In this document: piece after piece, positions 1 to 13,137 of the stretch
Position numbering within the stretch: the first letter of the stretch is position 1
Layout of the letters: each line of letters begins with the position of its first letter
From: Pseudogemmatithrix spongiicola
GTDB taxonomy: Bacteria; Gemmatimonadota; Gemmatimonadetes; Gemmatimonadales; Gemmatimonadaceae
Length of the DNA stretch: 64,000 nucleotides
Direction of reading: 5' to 3'
Assembly: GCF_030623445.1 (NCBI RefSeq)
Contig: NZ_CP130613.1
Span: 1,612,001 to 1,676,000, forward strand
Made by a program: the position numbers and the translations under genes
The notes under the pieces: generated by a model
What the model was told of the DNA's origin: nothing
What the model saw: only the letters and a program-made list of their open reading frames with translations
The model's database searches: none

Positions 1-175
1 TGACATTCGCCGCGAAGTGACGCGTGACGTAGCCGTCCTTGCCGTCACTCATCGGATTGACGATGACGCCACCGCTCCAGAGCGGCGCGAACAGGATGCC
101 GAGGAACAGGGCCCATCCCGCGGCGAAGAGCAGGCCGGGCAGGAGGCGCTGGAAGCGGGACGTCGTTTCAGTCAT
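1..175 (-). CDS. Membrane protein, N-terminal part only (cut by window edge)
   Basis: An open frame starts with ATG at 175 and runs off the left edge, giving 58 residues. Residues about 10-32 form one hydrophobic, signal-anchor-like segment ending in FAPLWSGGVI. It is followed by NPMSDGKDGYVTRHFAA, a soluble loop that would face outward. The start lies 24 bases downstream of the flippase stop, so it is probably the last or next gene of the same glycan operon. The first-helix-plus-SD loop reminds me of YfhO-like large membrane proteins, but too little is visible for a family call. Treat it as an unassigned envelope membrane protein. Confidence 0.6.
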   Translation of the reverse strand, partial: MTETTSRFQRLLPGLLFAAGWALFLGILFAPLWSGGVIVNPMSDGKDGYVTRHFAANV

Positions 176-198
176 TGCAGGGAAAGGTAAGCGGACTT

Positions 199-1491
199 TC
201 AGGCACTGGCATCAGCGCGCGCGCGGACGGCGCGCCAGCTCGCATAGGTGAGTCCCCCGTACAGCACGGCGCCAAGCACACCATGCACCGCGACCGCGCC
301 GACGGCATCCCAGCCCGCCACTCGTGCCCACGTGAATCCCGCGACCGTCGCGATGAGTCGCAGGATGTCCCACACCAGCTGGCGCCGTTGAAAGCGCAGG
401 ACCACGAGTGTGTGCGCCATCGGGATCGCCACCAACTGCGCTGCGAGCGCGATACCTTGCCACCGCACCATGCGCCCGGCGTCTCGCCATTCCGCGCCGA
501 ATCCCAGCGCGAAGCCGATGGGGCCGAGGAGGATAAGCACGACGGCCGTGAGCGCAGCGAGTCGTCCCAGCGAGAGTACGGTCTCGCGGAAGAGCGGTCG
601 CATGCGCGCCGGCGCCACCCGCGCGCGCTCGGCGAGATCGGCGATGTACACCTGCCCCGCCGAGTCGCCGATGAGGCCGATCGGGATGCCGATGACGCGT
701 TGGCCGACCACGTACAGGCCGGCGGCAGCCGGGCCCCACCAGGAGGCGAGCAAGAACACCGGCACCCACTGTCCCAACTGATTCAGGAGGTGGGCCGGCG
801 TGGCCACGGCCACGAACTCCCGCTGCGAGGCGAATGCCGCGCGAATCTCTGCCCAGCGCAGCGCGCGCAGGCGCTGGCCCTCGCGACGCCAGATGAGGCG
901 GGCCATCGCCGTGACGCTCGCCAGGCGACCGATGACCTCGCCCCACACCAACGGCCACGCGCCGCTGCGCAGGACCAATGCATGCACGAACTGCCAGCCG
1001 CTGGTGCCCACCGCGCGTACGACGCGCTGCCGCACCAACGCCGGAAACTCCCTATGTCGGAGGCACCAACCACTGAGCACGTCCGTGAGGCCCACGCCAA
1101 GGATGCTCGCAGGAATCAACCAGAGCAGCGGCGCGGCATCGGGGGCGTCGAGCCACGCGTTGGCGGCGTGCGAGCCCACGAGGGCCACGGCAATCGTGAT
1201 GACGACGGTCGAGAGCAGCGTCGCGAGGACCCCGGCGGCGAGGACGGCGCTCGCGTCCTCCTCGCGCATGGGCACGGGCACGGCGAGACCGAGGCGCCAC
1301 GACGCCGCACCGCCGAGCGAACCCAACACGGCGAGGTACACGCCGAACGCACCGAACGCCGCGGGGCCGAGCCAGCGGCCGAGGATCGGCGCAATGGCGA
1401 GTCCGAGCAGTTGCCCGAGCGCCGTCGAGCCCATGAGCTGGGCCGTCGAGCCGCCGCGCATCCCCGCGGCCTTCGGGCGCGGGTCAGTCAC
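199..1491 (-). CDS. Polysaccharide flippase, Wzx/MVF-type
   Basis: The 430-residue protein is almost entirely hydrophobic, with about 12 predicted membrane segments. It opens with a positively charged stretch and the block STAQLMGSTALGQLLGLAIAP, typical of Wzx/PST-type exporters of undecaprenyl-linked oligosaccharides. Such proteins move lipid-linked glycan units from the cytoplasmic to the periplasmic leaflet. The frame opens with GTG at 1491, overlapping the glycosyltransferase upstream by 8 bp; an ATG at 1461 (MRGGSTAQ) is an alternative start. Placement after two glycosyltransferases in the Kdo/Lpt run supports a role in surface glycan assembly. The exact substrate cannot be read from sequence. 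Confidence 0.85.
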   Translation of the reverse strand: MTDPRPKAAGMRGGSTAQLMGSTALGQLLGLAIAPILGRWLGPAAFGAFGVYLAVLGSLGGAASWRLGLAVPVPMREEDASAVLAAGVLATLLSTVVITIAVALVGSHAANAWLDAPDAAPLLWLIPASILGVGLTDVLSGWCLRHREFPALVRQRVVRAVGTSGWQFVHALVLRSGAWPLVWGEVIGRLASVTAMARLIWRREGQRLRALRWAEIRAAFASQREFVAVATPAHLLNQLGQWVPVFLLASWWGPAAAGLYVVGQRVIGIPIGLIGDSAGQVYIADLAERARVAPARMRPLFRETVLSLGRLAALTAVVLILLGPIGFALGFGAEWRDAGRMVRWQGIALAAQLVAIPMAHTLVVLRFQRRQLVWDILRLIATVAGFTWARVAGWDAVGAVAVHGVLGAVLYGGLTYASWRAVRARADASA

Positions 1492-2653
1492 GAGCCGCCA
1501 CGGCGCGGTCGTAGAGCGCGCGGTATCCTTGCGCGACGACGCCGGGGGCGAAACGGTCGAGCATCACGCTGCGTGCGCTTGCTCCCCAGCCGCCGACGGC
1601 CCCGGCCGACGCGTGCATCGCCGCCATCGCATCGGCCAGCGCCCGCACGTCGCCCGCAGGCACGAGCCGCCCGCCCCACTGCGGATCTACGACGTCCGGC
1701 AAGCCGCCGGAGCGATACGCAATGACCGGCGTGCGCGAGAGCTGCGCCTCGACGGCGACGAGACCCAGCCCTTCGTGCTGCGAGGGCATGACCACCGATT
1801 GGCTCCGTCGGTACATCGCCGGCAACGCATCGCGCGCGACGGCGCCGTGCCAGGTGATGCGCGCGTCGAGTCCGAGCTCGCGCGCCCGTGCCTTCAAGGC
1901 GACCTCGTCCTCGCCCTCGCCGACGATGTCGAGCGTGATGTCAGCCGGCGCCCAACTCAGCGCCTCGAGCAAGTCGCGCACGCCCTTCTGCGCATTGAGG
2001 CGTCCGACGAACAGGAATCGCCCGGGAATGCGCGGCGTGGCCTCTGCGGAGAACAACTGCGTGTCCACCGGCATCGGCGCGACGGTGATCGCCGTCTTCG
2101 GCGCCATGGCCCGCGCCTCGCCCGCCAACCACGACGACACCGCCGTGACCGCGGCCGACCGGGCCATCACGCGCCGGAACAGCGGGTGCACGAGCTTCAC
2201 CTTGCGGGCGAGGCGCACGTCGGAGCCGTGCATCGTCGTCACCAACGGCACGTCACGGTCAGCGCCCAGCGCCAGCAAGCCGCCCGGGAACCACCAGTGC
2301 GCGTGCACCACGTCCGGTGCGAACTCGTCGATCATCCGGCGCACGGCCATCGTGCCGGCCGTGAGCATGCCAAGCAGCGCGCCCTTGCCGCTGAGGGAGC
2401 CGAGCACCTGCTCGGCCATCGTGCCGGTGTACGCCAACGACTCCATCCCCGCGGGTGCGTAGCGGAAGCGGCGGATCTCGACGCCATCAAGCGACTCGGC
2501 CGGCGGCAGCTTGGGACCGCTCGGCGCCAAGACGCGGACCGTCAGCCCGCCGGCCTGCAGCCCGAGGGCAAGGCGATGCAGGAACGACCCCGCCCCATCA
2601 CCGGCGTGGCGGGGATAGGCGTGCGTGACGAACAGGATGCGGCGCGCGCTCAT
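1484..2653 (-). CDS. Glycosyltransferase family 4
   Basis: The 389-residue protein has the two-domain GT-B layout of GT4 enzymes. The N-terminal acceptor domain starts ILFVTHAYPRHAGDGAGSF; the C-terminal nucleotide-sugar domain contains GRFLFVGRLNAQKGV and an EX7E-type block (EGLGLVAVE) near the end. It probably transfers a sugar from a nucleotide donor to a lipid-linked or LPS glycan in the cytoplasm. The ATG at 2653 was chosen because it overlaps the upstream stop as ATGA, and because the frame extending further upstream is Arg-rich shadow sequence. It is flanked by a GT2 enzyme and a flippase. The sugar specificity is unknown. Confidence 0.9.
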   Translation of the reverse strand: MSARRILFVTHAYPRHAGDGAGSFLHRLALGLQAGGLTVRVLAPSGPKLPPAESLDGVEIRRFRYAPAGMESLAYTGTMAEQVLGSLSGKGALLGMLTAGTMAVRRMIDEFAPDVVHAHWWFPGGLLALGADRDVPLVTTMHGSDVRLARKVKLVHPLFRRVMARSAAVTAVSSWLAGEARAMAPKTAITVAPMPVDTQLFSAEATPRIPGRFLFVGRLNAQKGVRDLLEALSWAPADITLDIVGEGEDEVALKARARELGLDARITWHGAVARDALPAMYRRSQSVVMPSQHEGLGLVAVEAQLSRTPVIAYRSGGLPDVVDPQWGGRLVPAGDVRALADAMAAMHASAGAVGGWGASARSVMLDRFAPGVVAQGYRALYDRAVAARD

Positions 2654-3609
2654 CGCTCCCGTTCGGGATACGCATCGGGACGCAGCGCGTCGAGCCGGCG
2701 ACGCAGCTCGCGCTGCTCGGCGCGTGTGACGGCGACCTGTTCGCCGAGGAGGCCGGTGGCGAAGAAGATGGAGCCGAGGAGCAGGCAGGTCTGGATCAGC
2801 GTCCAGATCCAGCGCAGGCCAATGCCCTGCACGAGCAACACCCCGAGGGCGACGAGGCCTGCGAGCACGCCGAGCGCGAAGAGCGCGGCCCCGAGCATGC
2901 CGAAGGCGAGCAGCGGCTTCTGCCCGAAGCGCAGCTCGAACCATACGGCGAGCATGTCGAGCACGCCGATGGGGATGCGGCTGAGCCCGAACTTGGAGCG
3001 GCCCGCGTGGCGCGGGTACAGCGGGACGGGGATCTCGCTCACCGTGTAGCCCTGCGCGTGGGCGAGCACGATCATGTAGCGGTGCCAGTCCGGGCGCGCG
3101 GGCTGGTCGGCCATGATCTCGCGGCGGTAGGCCTTCACGTTGTTGAGGTCGCGCACGGGCACGTCGAACAGCGAGCGCGACAGCCCGTTATAGATCTTGC
3201 TGACGAAGGCCTTCTCGTAGTGCCCCTGCTTGAAGCCCGTGACCATGTCGGACTGGCCGTCGAGGATCGGCTGGACGAGCCGCGGGATGTCCTCCGGCTT
3301 GAACTGGAGGTCGGCGGGATAGAACACGAGGATGCCGCCGCGGGCCGCGAGGTAGCCCGTGCGCAGCGCGTCGGCGATGCCGCGCTGCGCGCGATGGCGC
3401 TCGCTGCGCAGCCAGCCGTACTTGGCCTTGAGCTGCTCGAGCAGCGCCGGCGTGCCGTCGCGGGAGCCATCGTCGACGACGATGACCTCGTAGGGGACGG
3501 CCGCGGCGCGGATCATCGCGTCGCAGAGCTCGAGGAACATCGGCAGGTTCTCGGCTTCGTCCTTGGCGGGCACGAGCACGGAGACCTGGGGCATGGCGGC
3601 AGTGATCAT
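2650..3609 (-). CDS. Glycosyltransferase family 2, polyprenyl-phosphate type
   Basis: The 319-residue protein begins with a GT-A fold: QVSVLVPAKDEAENLP, then VIVVDDGSRDGT for nucleotide binding, and YPADLQFKPEDIP as the metal-binding DxD-like region. Two hydrophobic segments follow at about 225-290 and end in a charged tail. This is the architecture of DPM1/GtrB/ArnC-like enzymes that load a sugar onto polyprenyl phosphate at the inner membrane. Start choices are ATG at 3609 or the internal ATG giving MPQVSVLV. It lies 10 bp after rpoN and overlaps the GT4 gene by 4 bp. It could provide polyprenyl-linked sugar donors for the downstream flippase cluster. Confidence 0.88.
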   Translation of the reverse strand: MITAAMPQVSVLVPAKDEAENLPMFLELCDAMIRAAAVPYEVIVVDDGSRDGTPALLEQLKAKYGWLRSERHRAQRGIADALRTGYLAARGGILVFYPADLQFKPEDIPRLVQPILDGQSDMVTGFKQGHYEKAFVSKIYNGLSRSLFDVPVRDLNNVKAYRREIMADQPARPDWHRYMIVLAHAQGYTVSEIPVPLYPRHAGRSKFGLSRIPIGVLDMLAVWFELRFGQKPLLAFGMLGAALFALGVLAGLVALGVLLVQGIGLRWIWTLIQTCLLLGSIFFATGLLGEQVAVTRAEQRELRRRLDALRPDAYPERER

Positions 3610-3619
3610 CGTGGGGGGG

Positions 3620-5107
3620 TCAGAGGCGCTTGCGCATCTGCGCCTTGAGGATGCCGAGTTCGTCGCGGTACTTCGCGACGGTGCGGCGGGCGATCGAGAG
3701 ACCGTCCTTGGCCAGCAGCTTCACGATGGCGTCGTCGGTGAGCGGTCGCTTGGGGTCCTCGTCCGCCACGAGCTTCTCGATGGTGGCCTTGATGCCGCGG
3801 GCGGACACGTCTTCGCCGTCGGCGCTCTTGAGGCCCGACGAGAAGAAGAACTTCAGCGGGAGGACGCCGCGGGGCGTCTGCGCGAACTTCTCGTTCGTGA
3901 CGCGCGAGATGGTGCTCTCGTGCATGCCGATGGCATCCGCCACCTCGCGCAGCGTGAGCGGCTTGAGGCCCTGCACGCCCTTCTCGAAGAAGTCGCGCTG
4001 CCGGTCCACGATGAAGTGCATCACCTTGAGCATCGTCTGGCGGCGCTGCTCGATGGCTTGGATCAGCCACTGCGCGGCGCTCAGCCGCGAGGTGATGAAC
4101 TCCTTGTGCTCGGCATCGAAGCGCTTCTTGTCGCGGGCGATCTCCTGGTAGCTGCGCGAGAGGCGCAGGCGCGGGAGGTTGTGGTCGTTGGTGAAGACCA
4201 GGTACTGCCCGTCGATCTTCTCGACGATGAGGTCCGGCACCACGTAGTTGCCGTCGCCCTCGCTGAAGGCACGGCCGGGCTTCGGATTGAGGCGGGCCAA
4301 GGCATCGGCGGCGCTCTGCGCCTCGGCGGGCGTGCAGCCGAGCTTGCGCGCGGCCTCGGCCCACTTGTGCGCGACGAGTTCCGGAAACGCCTCGACCACG
4401 AGCCGCTCCGCGAGCGTGCCCGTGAGATTGGCGGCCGTCAGCTGCAGCGCGAGGCACTCCTTGAGGTCGCGCGCCGCGATGCCGGGTGGATCCAGCGTCT
4501 GCATCACGGTGAGCATGCGCTGCGCGTCTGCCGCCGTGAACAACGGGACTTCGCGCTCCTCGTCCTCCGCCTCGGCGGCACGCAGCAGCACCTCGTTGAT
4601 GCCGTGCAGGATGTCGTCGAGCGAGGCCGCGAGGTACCCGTCCTCGTTGATGTTGCCGATGAACTCCTCGGCCAGCAGGCGGTCGCGCTCGCTGAGGTCG
4701 AGGAGGGCAACCTGGTCACGCAGGTGATCGTCGAGGCCGCGGGACTCGACCGTGACCGGTTCGTAGGGCTCACGGTCATCGCGCGGCTCCGGCATGCCGC
4801 CGCTCTCCATGCCGTCGAGGAGGATCTCCTCCCAGCGCGAATCGTCTTCGCGCTCCTCGGCGGGCAGGCCCTGCTCGGGCTCCGGTTCGACGCTCTGGGA
4901 CTCGGCGAGCTCGACGCTCGCGCTCTCGACGATCTCCTCTTCGTCCTCTTCGACCAACTCGAGGAAGGGATTCTGCAGCAGCTCCTGCTTGAGGTGCTGC
5001 TGCAGGTCGAGCAACGGCATGTACAGCATGTCCATCGCCTGGTACAGGCGCGGATTGGCCCGAAGCTCCTGGCCAAGCCTGGCGGACTGCTGCATGCCGC
5101 CCTTCAC
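3620..5107 (-). CDS. rpoN: RNA polymerase sigma-54 factor
   Basis: The 495-residue protein has all three sigma-54 regions. Region I (about 5-50) is Gln/Leu-rich and binds activator. An acidic region II spans about 50-115. The core-binding part leads to a helix-turn-helix at about 384-408 ([16 protein letters not shown]) and the RpoN box ARRTVAKYR at 473-481, which reads the -24 element. The start is GTG at 5107, overlapping lptB as GTGA; ATG at 5095 is an alternative. The gene order lptC-lptA-lptB-rpoN matches that of Proteobacteria. The factor needs AAA+ activators, none of which is encoded in this window. Confidence 0.97.
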   Translation of the reverse strand: MKGGMQQSARLGQELRANPRLYQAMDMLYMPLLDLQQHLKQELLQNPFLELVEEDEEEIVESASVELAESQSVEPEPEQGLPAEEREDDSRWEEILLDGMESGGMPEPRDDREPYEPVTVESRGLDDHLRDQVALLDLSERDRLLAEEFIGNINEDGYLAASLDDILHGINEVLLRAAEAEDEEREVPLFTAADAQRMLTVMQTLDPPGIAARDLKECLALQLTAANLTGTLAERLVVEAFPELVAHKWAEAARKLGCTPAEAQSAADALARLNPKPGRAFSEGDGNYVVPDLIVEKIDGQYLVFTNDHNLPRLRLSRSYQEIARDKKRFDAEHKEFITSRLSAAQWLIQAIEQRRQTMLKVMHFIVDRQRDFFEKGVQGLKPLTLREVADAIGMHESTISRVTNEKFAQTPRGVLPLKFFFSSGLKSADGEDVSARGIKATIEKLVADEDPKRPLTDDAIVKLLAKDGLSIARRTVAKYRDELGILKAQMRKRL

Positions 5108-6273
5108 GCGACGGTCTCCATGCGTGCCCGCAGGCGCGCCGTGAGCGTCGGTCCGAAGTACACGCGCGAGACCTCGTCGTCGAAGATCAGGTCGCGCACG
5201 GGGCCGGCCACCTTCACCTGCCCCTCGAACATGATGTAGGCGCGGTCCACGATGTCGAGCGTCTGCTCGACGTTATGGTCGGAGATGAGCACGCCGATGC
5301 CGCGGTCGCGCAGCGAGGCCACGATGCCCTGGATGTCGTTCACGGCGATCGGGTCCACGCCGGCGAAGGGCTCGTCCAGCATGATGAACTTCGGCTGCGT
5401 CACCAGGGCCCGCGTGATCTCCAGGCGCCGGCGCTCGCCGCCCGAGAGTGCGTAGGCCTTGCTGAGGCGCAGGTGCTTGATCTTCAGCTCGTCGAGCAGC
5501 GTCTCCAGCCGGTGCTCGCGCTCGTCCTTCGAGATCGGCAGCGTCTCGAGGATCGCGAGGATGTTCTCCTCGACGGAGAGCTTGCGGAAGATCGACGGTT
5601 CCTGCGACAGGTACCCGATGCCGCGTCGCGCGCGCTTGAACATCGGCATGCGGGTGATGTCCTCGCCATCGAGCAGGATCTTGCCCGCGGCAGGCGGAAT
5701 CAGCCCGGCGACCATGTAGAACGTGGTGGTCTTGCCCGCCCCGTTGGGGCCGAGCAGGCCGACGATCTCGCCTTGGCGCAGCTCCAACGACACGTCGTAC
5801 ACGACGTTCCGCTTCTTGTAGGTCTTCACGAGCCCTGCGGCCGCCAGCACGCTGCCACCTTCGACGGGGCCGGTGTGGCGCCGCTGCCGCGCGCTTGGAT
5901 GCTCGCCCGTCTGCTGCAGGGCGGCCAGCCAACTGCTGCGATCCGCGTGGAAGGCGGCGAGGGCCTCGCCGAGGAGCGCCACGCTCCCGGCTCCGGTGGC
6001 GTCGGTCGCCACCGCGCCCGTCGCCACGAGTCGCGGCAGCACGACCGCGACCAAGTGCGCCCGCACTTCATCAACGCTCAGGCGCCCGGCCTCGGCCGAG
6101 ACGTCGCGCCCTTCGGCTTCGAGTGCCTGCAGGTAGTCGCTGCGGTAGGTGACGACGACGTCGTGCAGGTCGGCACGGCCCGTCTCGTCGGCGCGTTGCG
6201 CCACGGCGAGCAGGCAGAGCGCGTCGGAGCGGTCGCCCGCAGTCAGGCGCTGGACCACGTCCGCGTGGCTCAT
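5104..6273 (-). CDS. lptB: LPS export ABC transporter ATPase with extra N-terminal domain
   Basis: The protein has 389 residues; LptB proteins normally have about 240. The ABC domain occupies about 141-389, with Walker [10 protein letters not shown] at 175-183, Q-loop Q224, signature LSGGE at 276-280, Walker B FIMLDE with D300/E301, and switch His333. It powers extraction of LPS from the inner membrane with LptFG and LptC. Residues 1-140 are extra: a Leu/Ala-rich, helix-forming region ([30 protein letters not shown]) that resembles a winged-helix fold by eye. ATG 6273 overlaps ostA as ATGA, and no in-frame ATG lies close to the ABC domain, so the extension appears to be translated. Confidence 0.95.
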   Translation of the reverse strand: MSHADVVQRLTAGDRSDALCLLAVAQRADETGRADLHDVVVTYRSDYLQALEAEGRDVSAEAGRLSVDEVRAHLVAVVLPRLVATGAVATDATGAGSVALLGEALAAFHADRSSWLAALQQTGEHPSARQRRHTGPVEGGSVLAAAGLVKTYKKRNVVYDVSLELRQGEIVGLLGPNGAGKTTTFYMVAGLIPPAAGKILLDGEDITRMPMFKRARRGIGYLSQEPSIFRKLSVEENILAILETLPISKDEREHRLETLLDELKIKHLRLSKAYALSGGERRRLEITRALVTQPKFIMLDEPFAGVDPIAVNDIQGIVASLRDRGIGVLISDHNVEQTLDIVDRAYIMFEGQVKVAGPVRDLIFDDEVSRVYFGPTLTARLRARMETVA

Positions 6274-7616
6274 GGACGCCTCCCGCGCGCCGGACGCGCG
6301 GAGGAATCCGCCGGGGCAAGTTGCGCCGGCTCGAGATAAAGGCCCGAGGCCTGATCGCTGACGCGCACCTGTGCCATCTCTCCCTTGTCGAACTGGACCG
6401 TGATCTGCCGCCCGCGGTTGTAGCTCAGGCCCGGGATGCCGCGTTCGCCGCCGGGCGGCGGCAGTTGGTACAGCGCCCGAGCCCCTCCTGTCGCGATGAC
6501 TTCCCGGAGCGCGGTACGCGTGCCTGTGCTGTCGGTGACTTGCTCGAACTGCGCGAGAAGCGTGTCGCCCAGGATCCAATCCCGCTCGTTGCTGACGATC
6601 CGCGTGCTGTCGGGCGACGAGAGCGCCACGGCGGACCCGAGCGCATGCAGGCGCCGCAGTTCCTGGCCCGGCATCTCCACGTCGAGCGAGTCGGCCTCGA
6701 TGACCTGTGCGCCGGCATCGGCGCGCGCCCGCGTGCCCCACGCGAAGATGCGCGCGATCTCCTGCTCGGCGAACCGGATGTCGATGGTGTCGCTGCGCAG
6801 CGTCAGCGAGTCGCTGGTGGCCACGGCCTCGTGCCGCGCCACCACGCGCTCCAGCTTCCGCTGCTTCGACCACGCGTCGATGATCGTGCCGACCAACGTG
6901 AACGCCCGCGCGCCGCGGCCTTCGATGCGCGGTTCGCGGAGGAACTGCGCGTGCTCCTCGCCATTGTCGACGAACGCCGAGTCCGACGTGGCGCGCATAT
7001 CGTGGCGTTCGAGCACCACGCGCCCGCTGGCGTACAGCAGCGAGTCGTTCCGCGAACGGATCACGTTGGCCGTCATGTCGGTGGAATCCGCGTCGCTGCC
7101 CGGCTCGGCGCCGGTTTCCGTCGGACTCATGCGCACGAACGGCCGCCCGGTGGCGACCCAGCTGTTCTCGGTGCGCAGTCCCGGGCTCGCGCGGAAGTAC
7201 TCCATGAACGGGCCCGTGAACCGCGTGCCGGACGCCGTCCGTCCCTTCACGTTGCCTTCGGCGACCAGTCGTTCCTCGCGCGTGTAGTACACCATGCGGT
7301 CCGACGACATCGTCACGCGCTCTTCGCTGTACCGCACGTTGTGGTACAGGATCAGCACGCCCTGCGCCGCGAAGTGCTCGGCGCTGTCGGCGAGCAGGCG
7401 GTTGCCCTGCCCTTCGCAGGTGGCGTCGACCGAGCCGCCCACGAAGGTGTTGCGCAGCCCGGAGCTGTCGATGACTTCCGAGCGCATGCGCATGGTGCGC
7501 GGTCCGCTCGACGGACCGGTAATCAGCAGGACGCAGGGACGCTCGGCGCGCTGCGCCTCGGCCGACGGCATCGCCGCCAGCAGGCCCAGCAGCGCCAGCG
7601 CCAGCGCGCGCATCAC
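6270..7616 (-). CDS. lptA: OstA/LptA-like LPS transport protein, enlarged
   Basis: The protein has 448 residues, starting with a cleavable signal peptide ([19 protein letters not shown]). The mature part is rich in short beta-strand repeats of the OstA jelly-roll type, for example [24 protein letters not shown] and [20 protein letters not shown]. In the Lpt system this fold forms the periplasmic bridge carrying LPS from LptC to LptD. It is more than twice the size of Proteobacterial LptA (about 185 residues), so it may form a longer bridge segment by itself. It overlaps lptC and lptB by 4 bp each. The family call rests on repeat style and position between lptC and lptB. Confidence 0.85.
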   Translation of the reverse strand: MMRALALALLGLLAAMPSAEAQRAERPCVLLITGPSSGPRTMRMRSEVIDSSGLRNTFVGGSVDATCEGQGNRLLADSAEHFAAQGVLILYHNVRYSEERVTMSSDRMVYYTREERLVAEGNVKGRTASGTRFTGPFMEYFRASPGLRTENSWVATGRPFVRMSPTETGAEPGSDADSTDMTANVIRSRNDSLLYASGRVVLERHDMRATSDSAFVDNGEEHAQFLREPRIEGRGARAFTLVGTIIDAWSKQRKLERVVARHEAVATSDSLTLRSDTIDIRFAEQEIARIFAWGTRARADAGAQVIEADSLDVEMPGQELRRLHALGSAVALSSPDSTRIVSNERDWILGDTLLAQFEQVTDSTGTRTALREVIATGGARALYQLPPPGGERGIPGLSYNRGRQITVQFDKGEMAQVRVSDQASGLYLEPAQLAPADSSARPARGRRP

Positions 7617-8167
7617 GGTGACAACCGTACGGCGCCCCCGCGCCCGCGTTCGACGCGCAGCACGGTGACGACCTGCAGGTTGGGATCGGCGCGGAAGCCG
7701 ACGCCACGCATCTCCTTGCCGTCCGGCTCGGTCATGGTGAACGCCGAGTCCGAGAGGATCTGGTTCTGGGCGCTCTCGAAGCGCAGCATCGGGGACTTGA
7801 GCACACGGCCGTCCACGGAGGTGACGACCACGTTGCCATAGGCCTCGAGGATCTGTGCCTTCGAGTCGTACGCCGCGCGGTCCGCCGTTACGGTGGCGTC
7901 GCGGGAGCCCTGCGCGTTGAAGAAGACGCCGTGCACCCCACGCATCGCGACGCGGGTGTTCTGGCTCAGGAAGAGCGTCGTGTCGGCGAAGATCTCGGCG
8001 CGCAGCAGGCCGGCATCCGTGAGCACCGTGCGCGAGCCGAATGCCACTTGGTCCGCGCTGTCGAGCGCCGACGCCTCTGACACCACGTTGCGCTGCTCCT
8101 CGGCGTTCGAGCAGGCCGCGCCGAGGAGGGCTGTCACGCCCAAGGCAACGAGCACGCGCGGCATCAT
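7613..8167 (-). CDS. lptC: LptC-like LPS export lipoprotein
   Basis: The 184-residue protein has a lipoprotein signal ([14 protein letters not shown], lipobox before Cys19), so it is predicted to be lipid-anchored instead of held by a transmembrane helix as in E. coli LptC. The remainder is a beta-rich OstA-type fold ([30 protein letters not shown]) ending in a short basic tail. LptC hands LPS from the LptBFG complex to LptA. Identity is supported by the order kdsD-lptC-lptA-lptB-rpoN. Its start overlaps the kdsD stop by 4 bp, and its stop overlaps lptA by 4 bp. Confidence 0.85.
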   Translation of the reverse strand: MMPRVLVALGVTALLGAACSNAEEQRNVVSEASALDSADQVAFGSRTVLTDAGLLRAEIFADTTLFLSQNTRVAMRGVHGVFFNAQGSRDATVTADRAAYDSKAQILEAYGNVVVTSVDGRVLKSPMLRFESAQNQILSDSAFTMTEPDGKEMRGVGFRADPNLQVVTVLRVERGRGGAVRLSP

Positions 8168-9132
8168 GCCGCCCCCGCGCGCATCAGGTCGTGGAGATGC
8201 ACGACGCCCGCGACGCGGCCGTCAGGCGCGAGCGCGGGCAAGGCGATCACGCCGAACTGCTCCATCGTGTGCACCGCCGCCGACGCCAAAGCCTCGGCGT
8301 CCACCGTCTTCGGGCTCCGCGTCATCACGTCGCCGACACGGATGGCCATCACGTCGCCGTCGCGCTGCATGAGGCGCGTGAGATCGCCCGTCGTGAGCAC
8401 GCCCGCGAGGCGGCCGGCACCGTCGAGCACGATGCCCAATCCGCGCTGCTTGGCGAGCACCACGATCGCCTCGCGCATCGTCGCGTCGGAGCCCAGGGTC
8501 GGCAGCGGATCGGCGATCATGACGTCGCGCACGCGCAGCAGCAGCTTGCGCCCCAGCGAGCCGCCGGGATGGAACTTGGCGAAGTCTTCGCGGCGGAATC
8601 CCTTCTCCTCGAGCAGGGCCACCGCCAATGCGTCGCCGATGGCCAGCGCGAGCGTCGTGCTGGTGGTCGGCGCCAAGTCGTGCGGGCAGGCTTCCTCGCG
8701 CACATAGCCATCGAGCGCGACGCGGCTGTTGCGGGCCAGCGTGCTCTCGCGGTTGCTCGTGATCGAGATGCAGGGCACCCCGAGACGCGTGAGCTGCTCG
8801 AGCAGCGGCAGCAGCTCCTGTGTCTCGCCGCTCTTCGAGAGCAGCAGGGCGACGTCGTCGTCGGTGACGATGCCTAAGTCGCCGTGGACGCTCTCCGTCG
8901 GGTGCAGGAAGTACGCAGGCGTGCCCGTGGAGGTCATGGTCGCGGCGATCTTGCGCGCGATGAGGCCGCTCTTGCCGATGCCCGCGACGATCACGCGGCC
9001 CTTGGCCTGCTTGATCAGCTGCACGGCCGCGGCGAACGCGTCGTCGAGCCGCGCCGCCGCCTCGGCGACGGCATCGCGTTCTAGTTCCAGCACCCGCTTG
9101 CCCCGCGCGACAATGCGCGCCGTCTCGCTCAT
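8164..9132 (-). CDS. kdsD: Arabinose-5-phosphate isomerase
   Basis: The 322-residue protein has an N-terminal SIS sugar-isomerase domain (GRVIVAGIGKSGLIARKIA, LLLSKSGETQELLPLL) followed by two CBS domains from about residue 205 onward. It converts ribulose-5-phosphate to arabinose-5-phosphate, the first committed step of Kdo synthesis, in the cytoplasm. ATG 9132 was chosen because it overlaps kdsC as ATGA and MSETARIVARGKRVLELE matches the family N-terminus; the upstream extension is shadow sequence. A TTSTT stretch in APTTSTTLALAIGDALA lies in the SIS active-site region. Length and domain order match KdsD/KpsF. Confidence 0.95.
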   Translation of the reverse strand: MSETARIVARGKRVLELERDAVAEAAARLDDAFAAAVQLIKQAKGRVIVAGIGKSGLIARKIAATMTSTGTPAYFLHPTESVHGDLGIVTDDDVALLLSKSGETQELLPLLEQLTRLGVPCISITSNRESTLARNSRVALDGYVREEACPHDLAPTTSTTLALAIGDALAVALLEEKGFRREDFAKFHPGGSLGRKLLLRVRDVMIADPLPTLGSDATMREAIVVLAKQRGLGIVLDGAGRLAGVLTTGDLTRLMQRDGDVMAIRVGDVMTRSPKTVDAEALASAAVHTMEQFGVIALPALAPDGRVAGVVHLHDLMRAGAA

Positions 9133-9721
9133 CGCTCCTCCGAGCGGCTGGCTACGTACCGTTCCACCTGCGTGTCCCAATCCCCGCGGGCGCGCAGCAA
9201 CAGCTCGACGAACTCGCGCACCGCCCCGGCCCCGCCCGTCTTCTGGAGCCGGAGCTTCGCGGCCTGCACGGCGTCGAACGAGGCATTGCCCACCGCGACC
9301 GGCAGCCCCACCAAGCGCAGGACGCCGATGTCGGGCAGGTCGTCGCCCACGAACGCCACTTCGCTCCAGTCCAGCCCGCGGCGCTCGAGGATGCGGCGCA
9401 GGGCCGGTACCTTGCGCGCCTGGATGTCCTGCACGACTTCATCGACCGCGAGTTCCTTCGCCCGCAACGCCACGGACTCCGACTCGCGGCCCGTGATGAT
9501 GGCCGTGAGGATCCCCGCCTGCTGCAGCATCTTGATGGCCAGCCCATCCTGGATGTCGTAGCGCTTCAGCTCGATGCGCGTGCCACCGGCGTCCCCGAGG
9601 ATGATGCCGCCGTCCGTGAGTACCCCGTCGACGTCGAAACAGACGAGACGGATCCGGGCCGCCAGCGTGGGATCCAGCGGCGGCCCGGACTGTGCTGCGA
9701 GAGTCCCCCCGAGCCCGAGGA

Positions 9722-9725
<4 letters not shown>
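9129..9725 (-). CDS. kdsC: KDO-8-phosphate phosphatase
   Basis: The 198-residue HAD-superfamily protein has motif I CFDVDGVLTDG, with nucleophile Asp31 and Asp33, motif II in the ITGRES region, and motif IV VGDDLPDI binding magnesium. It removes phosphate from Kdo-8-phosphate, between KdsA and KdsB. About 20 residues precede the HAD core (MILGLGGTLAAQSGPPL), slightly longer than usual. The start is ATG 9725, overlapping kdsA by 4 bp. The absence of a large cap domain fits the tetrameric C0-type KdsC subfamily. Confidence 0.95.
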
Positions 9726-10558
<833 letters not shown>

Positions 10559-10559
10559 G

Positions 10560-12994
<2,435 letters not shown>

Positions 12995-13031
12995 ATCAGC
13001 ACCGTCCGGCAGGCGGTCGCCGATGCAAAAT

Positions 13032-13062
13032 CCACGCCAGCGAAATCTATGGGCTGGCGTGG
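13032..13062 (-). terminator. Rho-independent terminator of the 13.1-kb lipoprotein gene
   Basis: On the minus strand, CCACGCCAG and CTGGCGTGG form a perfect 9-bp stem with a 13-base loop, followed immediately by ATTTTGC. It lies about 75 bases after the stop of the gene at 13138-13800 and before kdsB, separating the two transcription units. Confidence 0.75.
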
Positions 13063-13137
13063 GGGCGACAAGAGGGCATCACAAATCGTTCCGGCAGCAG
13101 CATTTCCACGGCCGGCGAAAGCGCCGGGGAGCCCGTC

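Noticed and set aside
800-3049. Long plus-strand open frame across the glycosyltransferase genes
   Set aside because: Low-complexity Arg/Ala/Ser product opposite well-formed GT4 and flippase genes.
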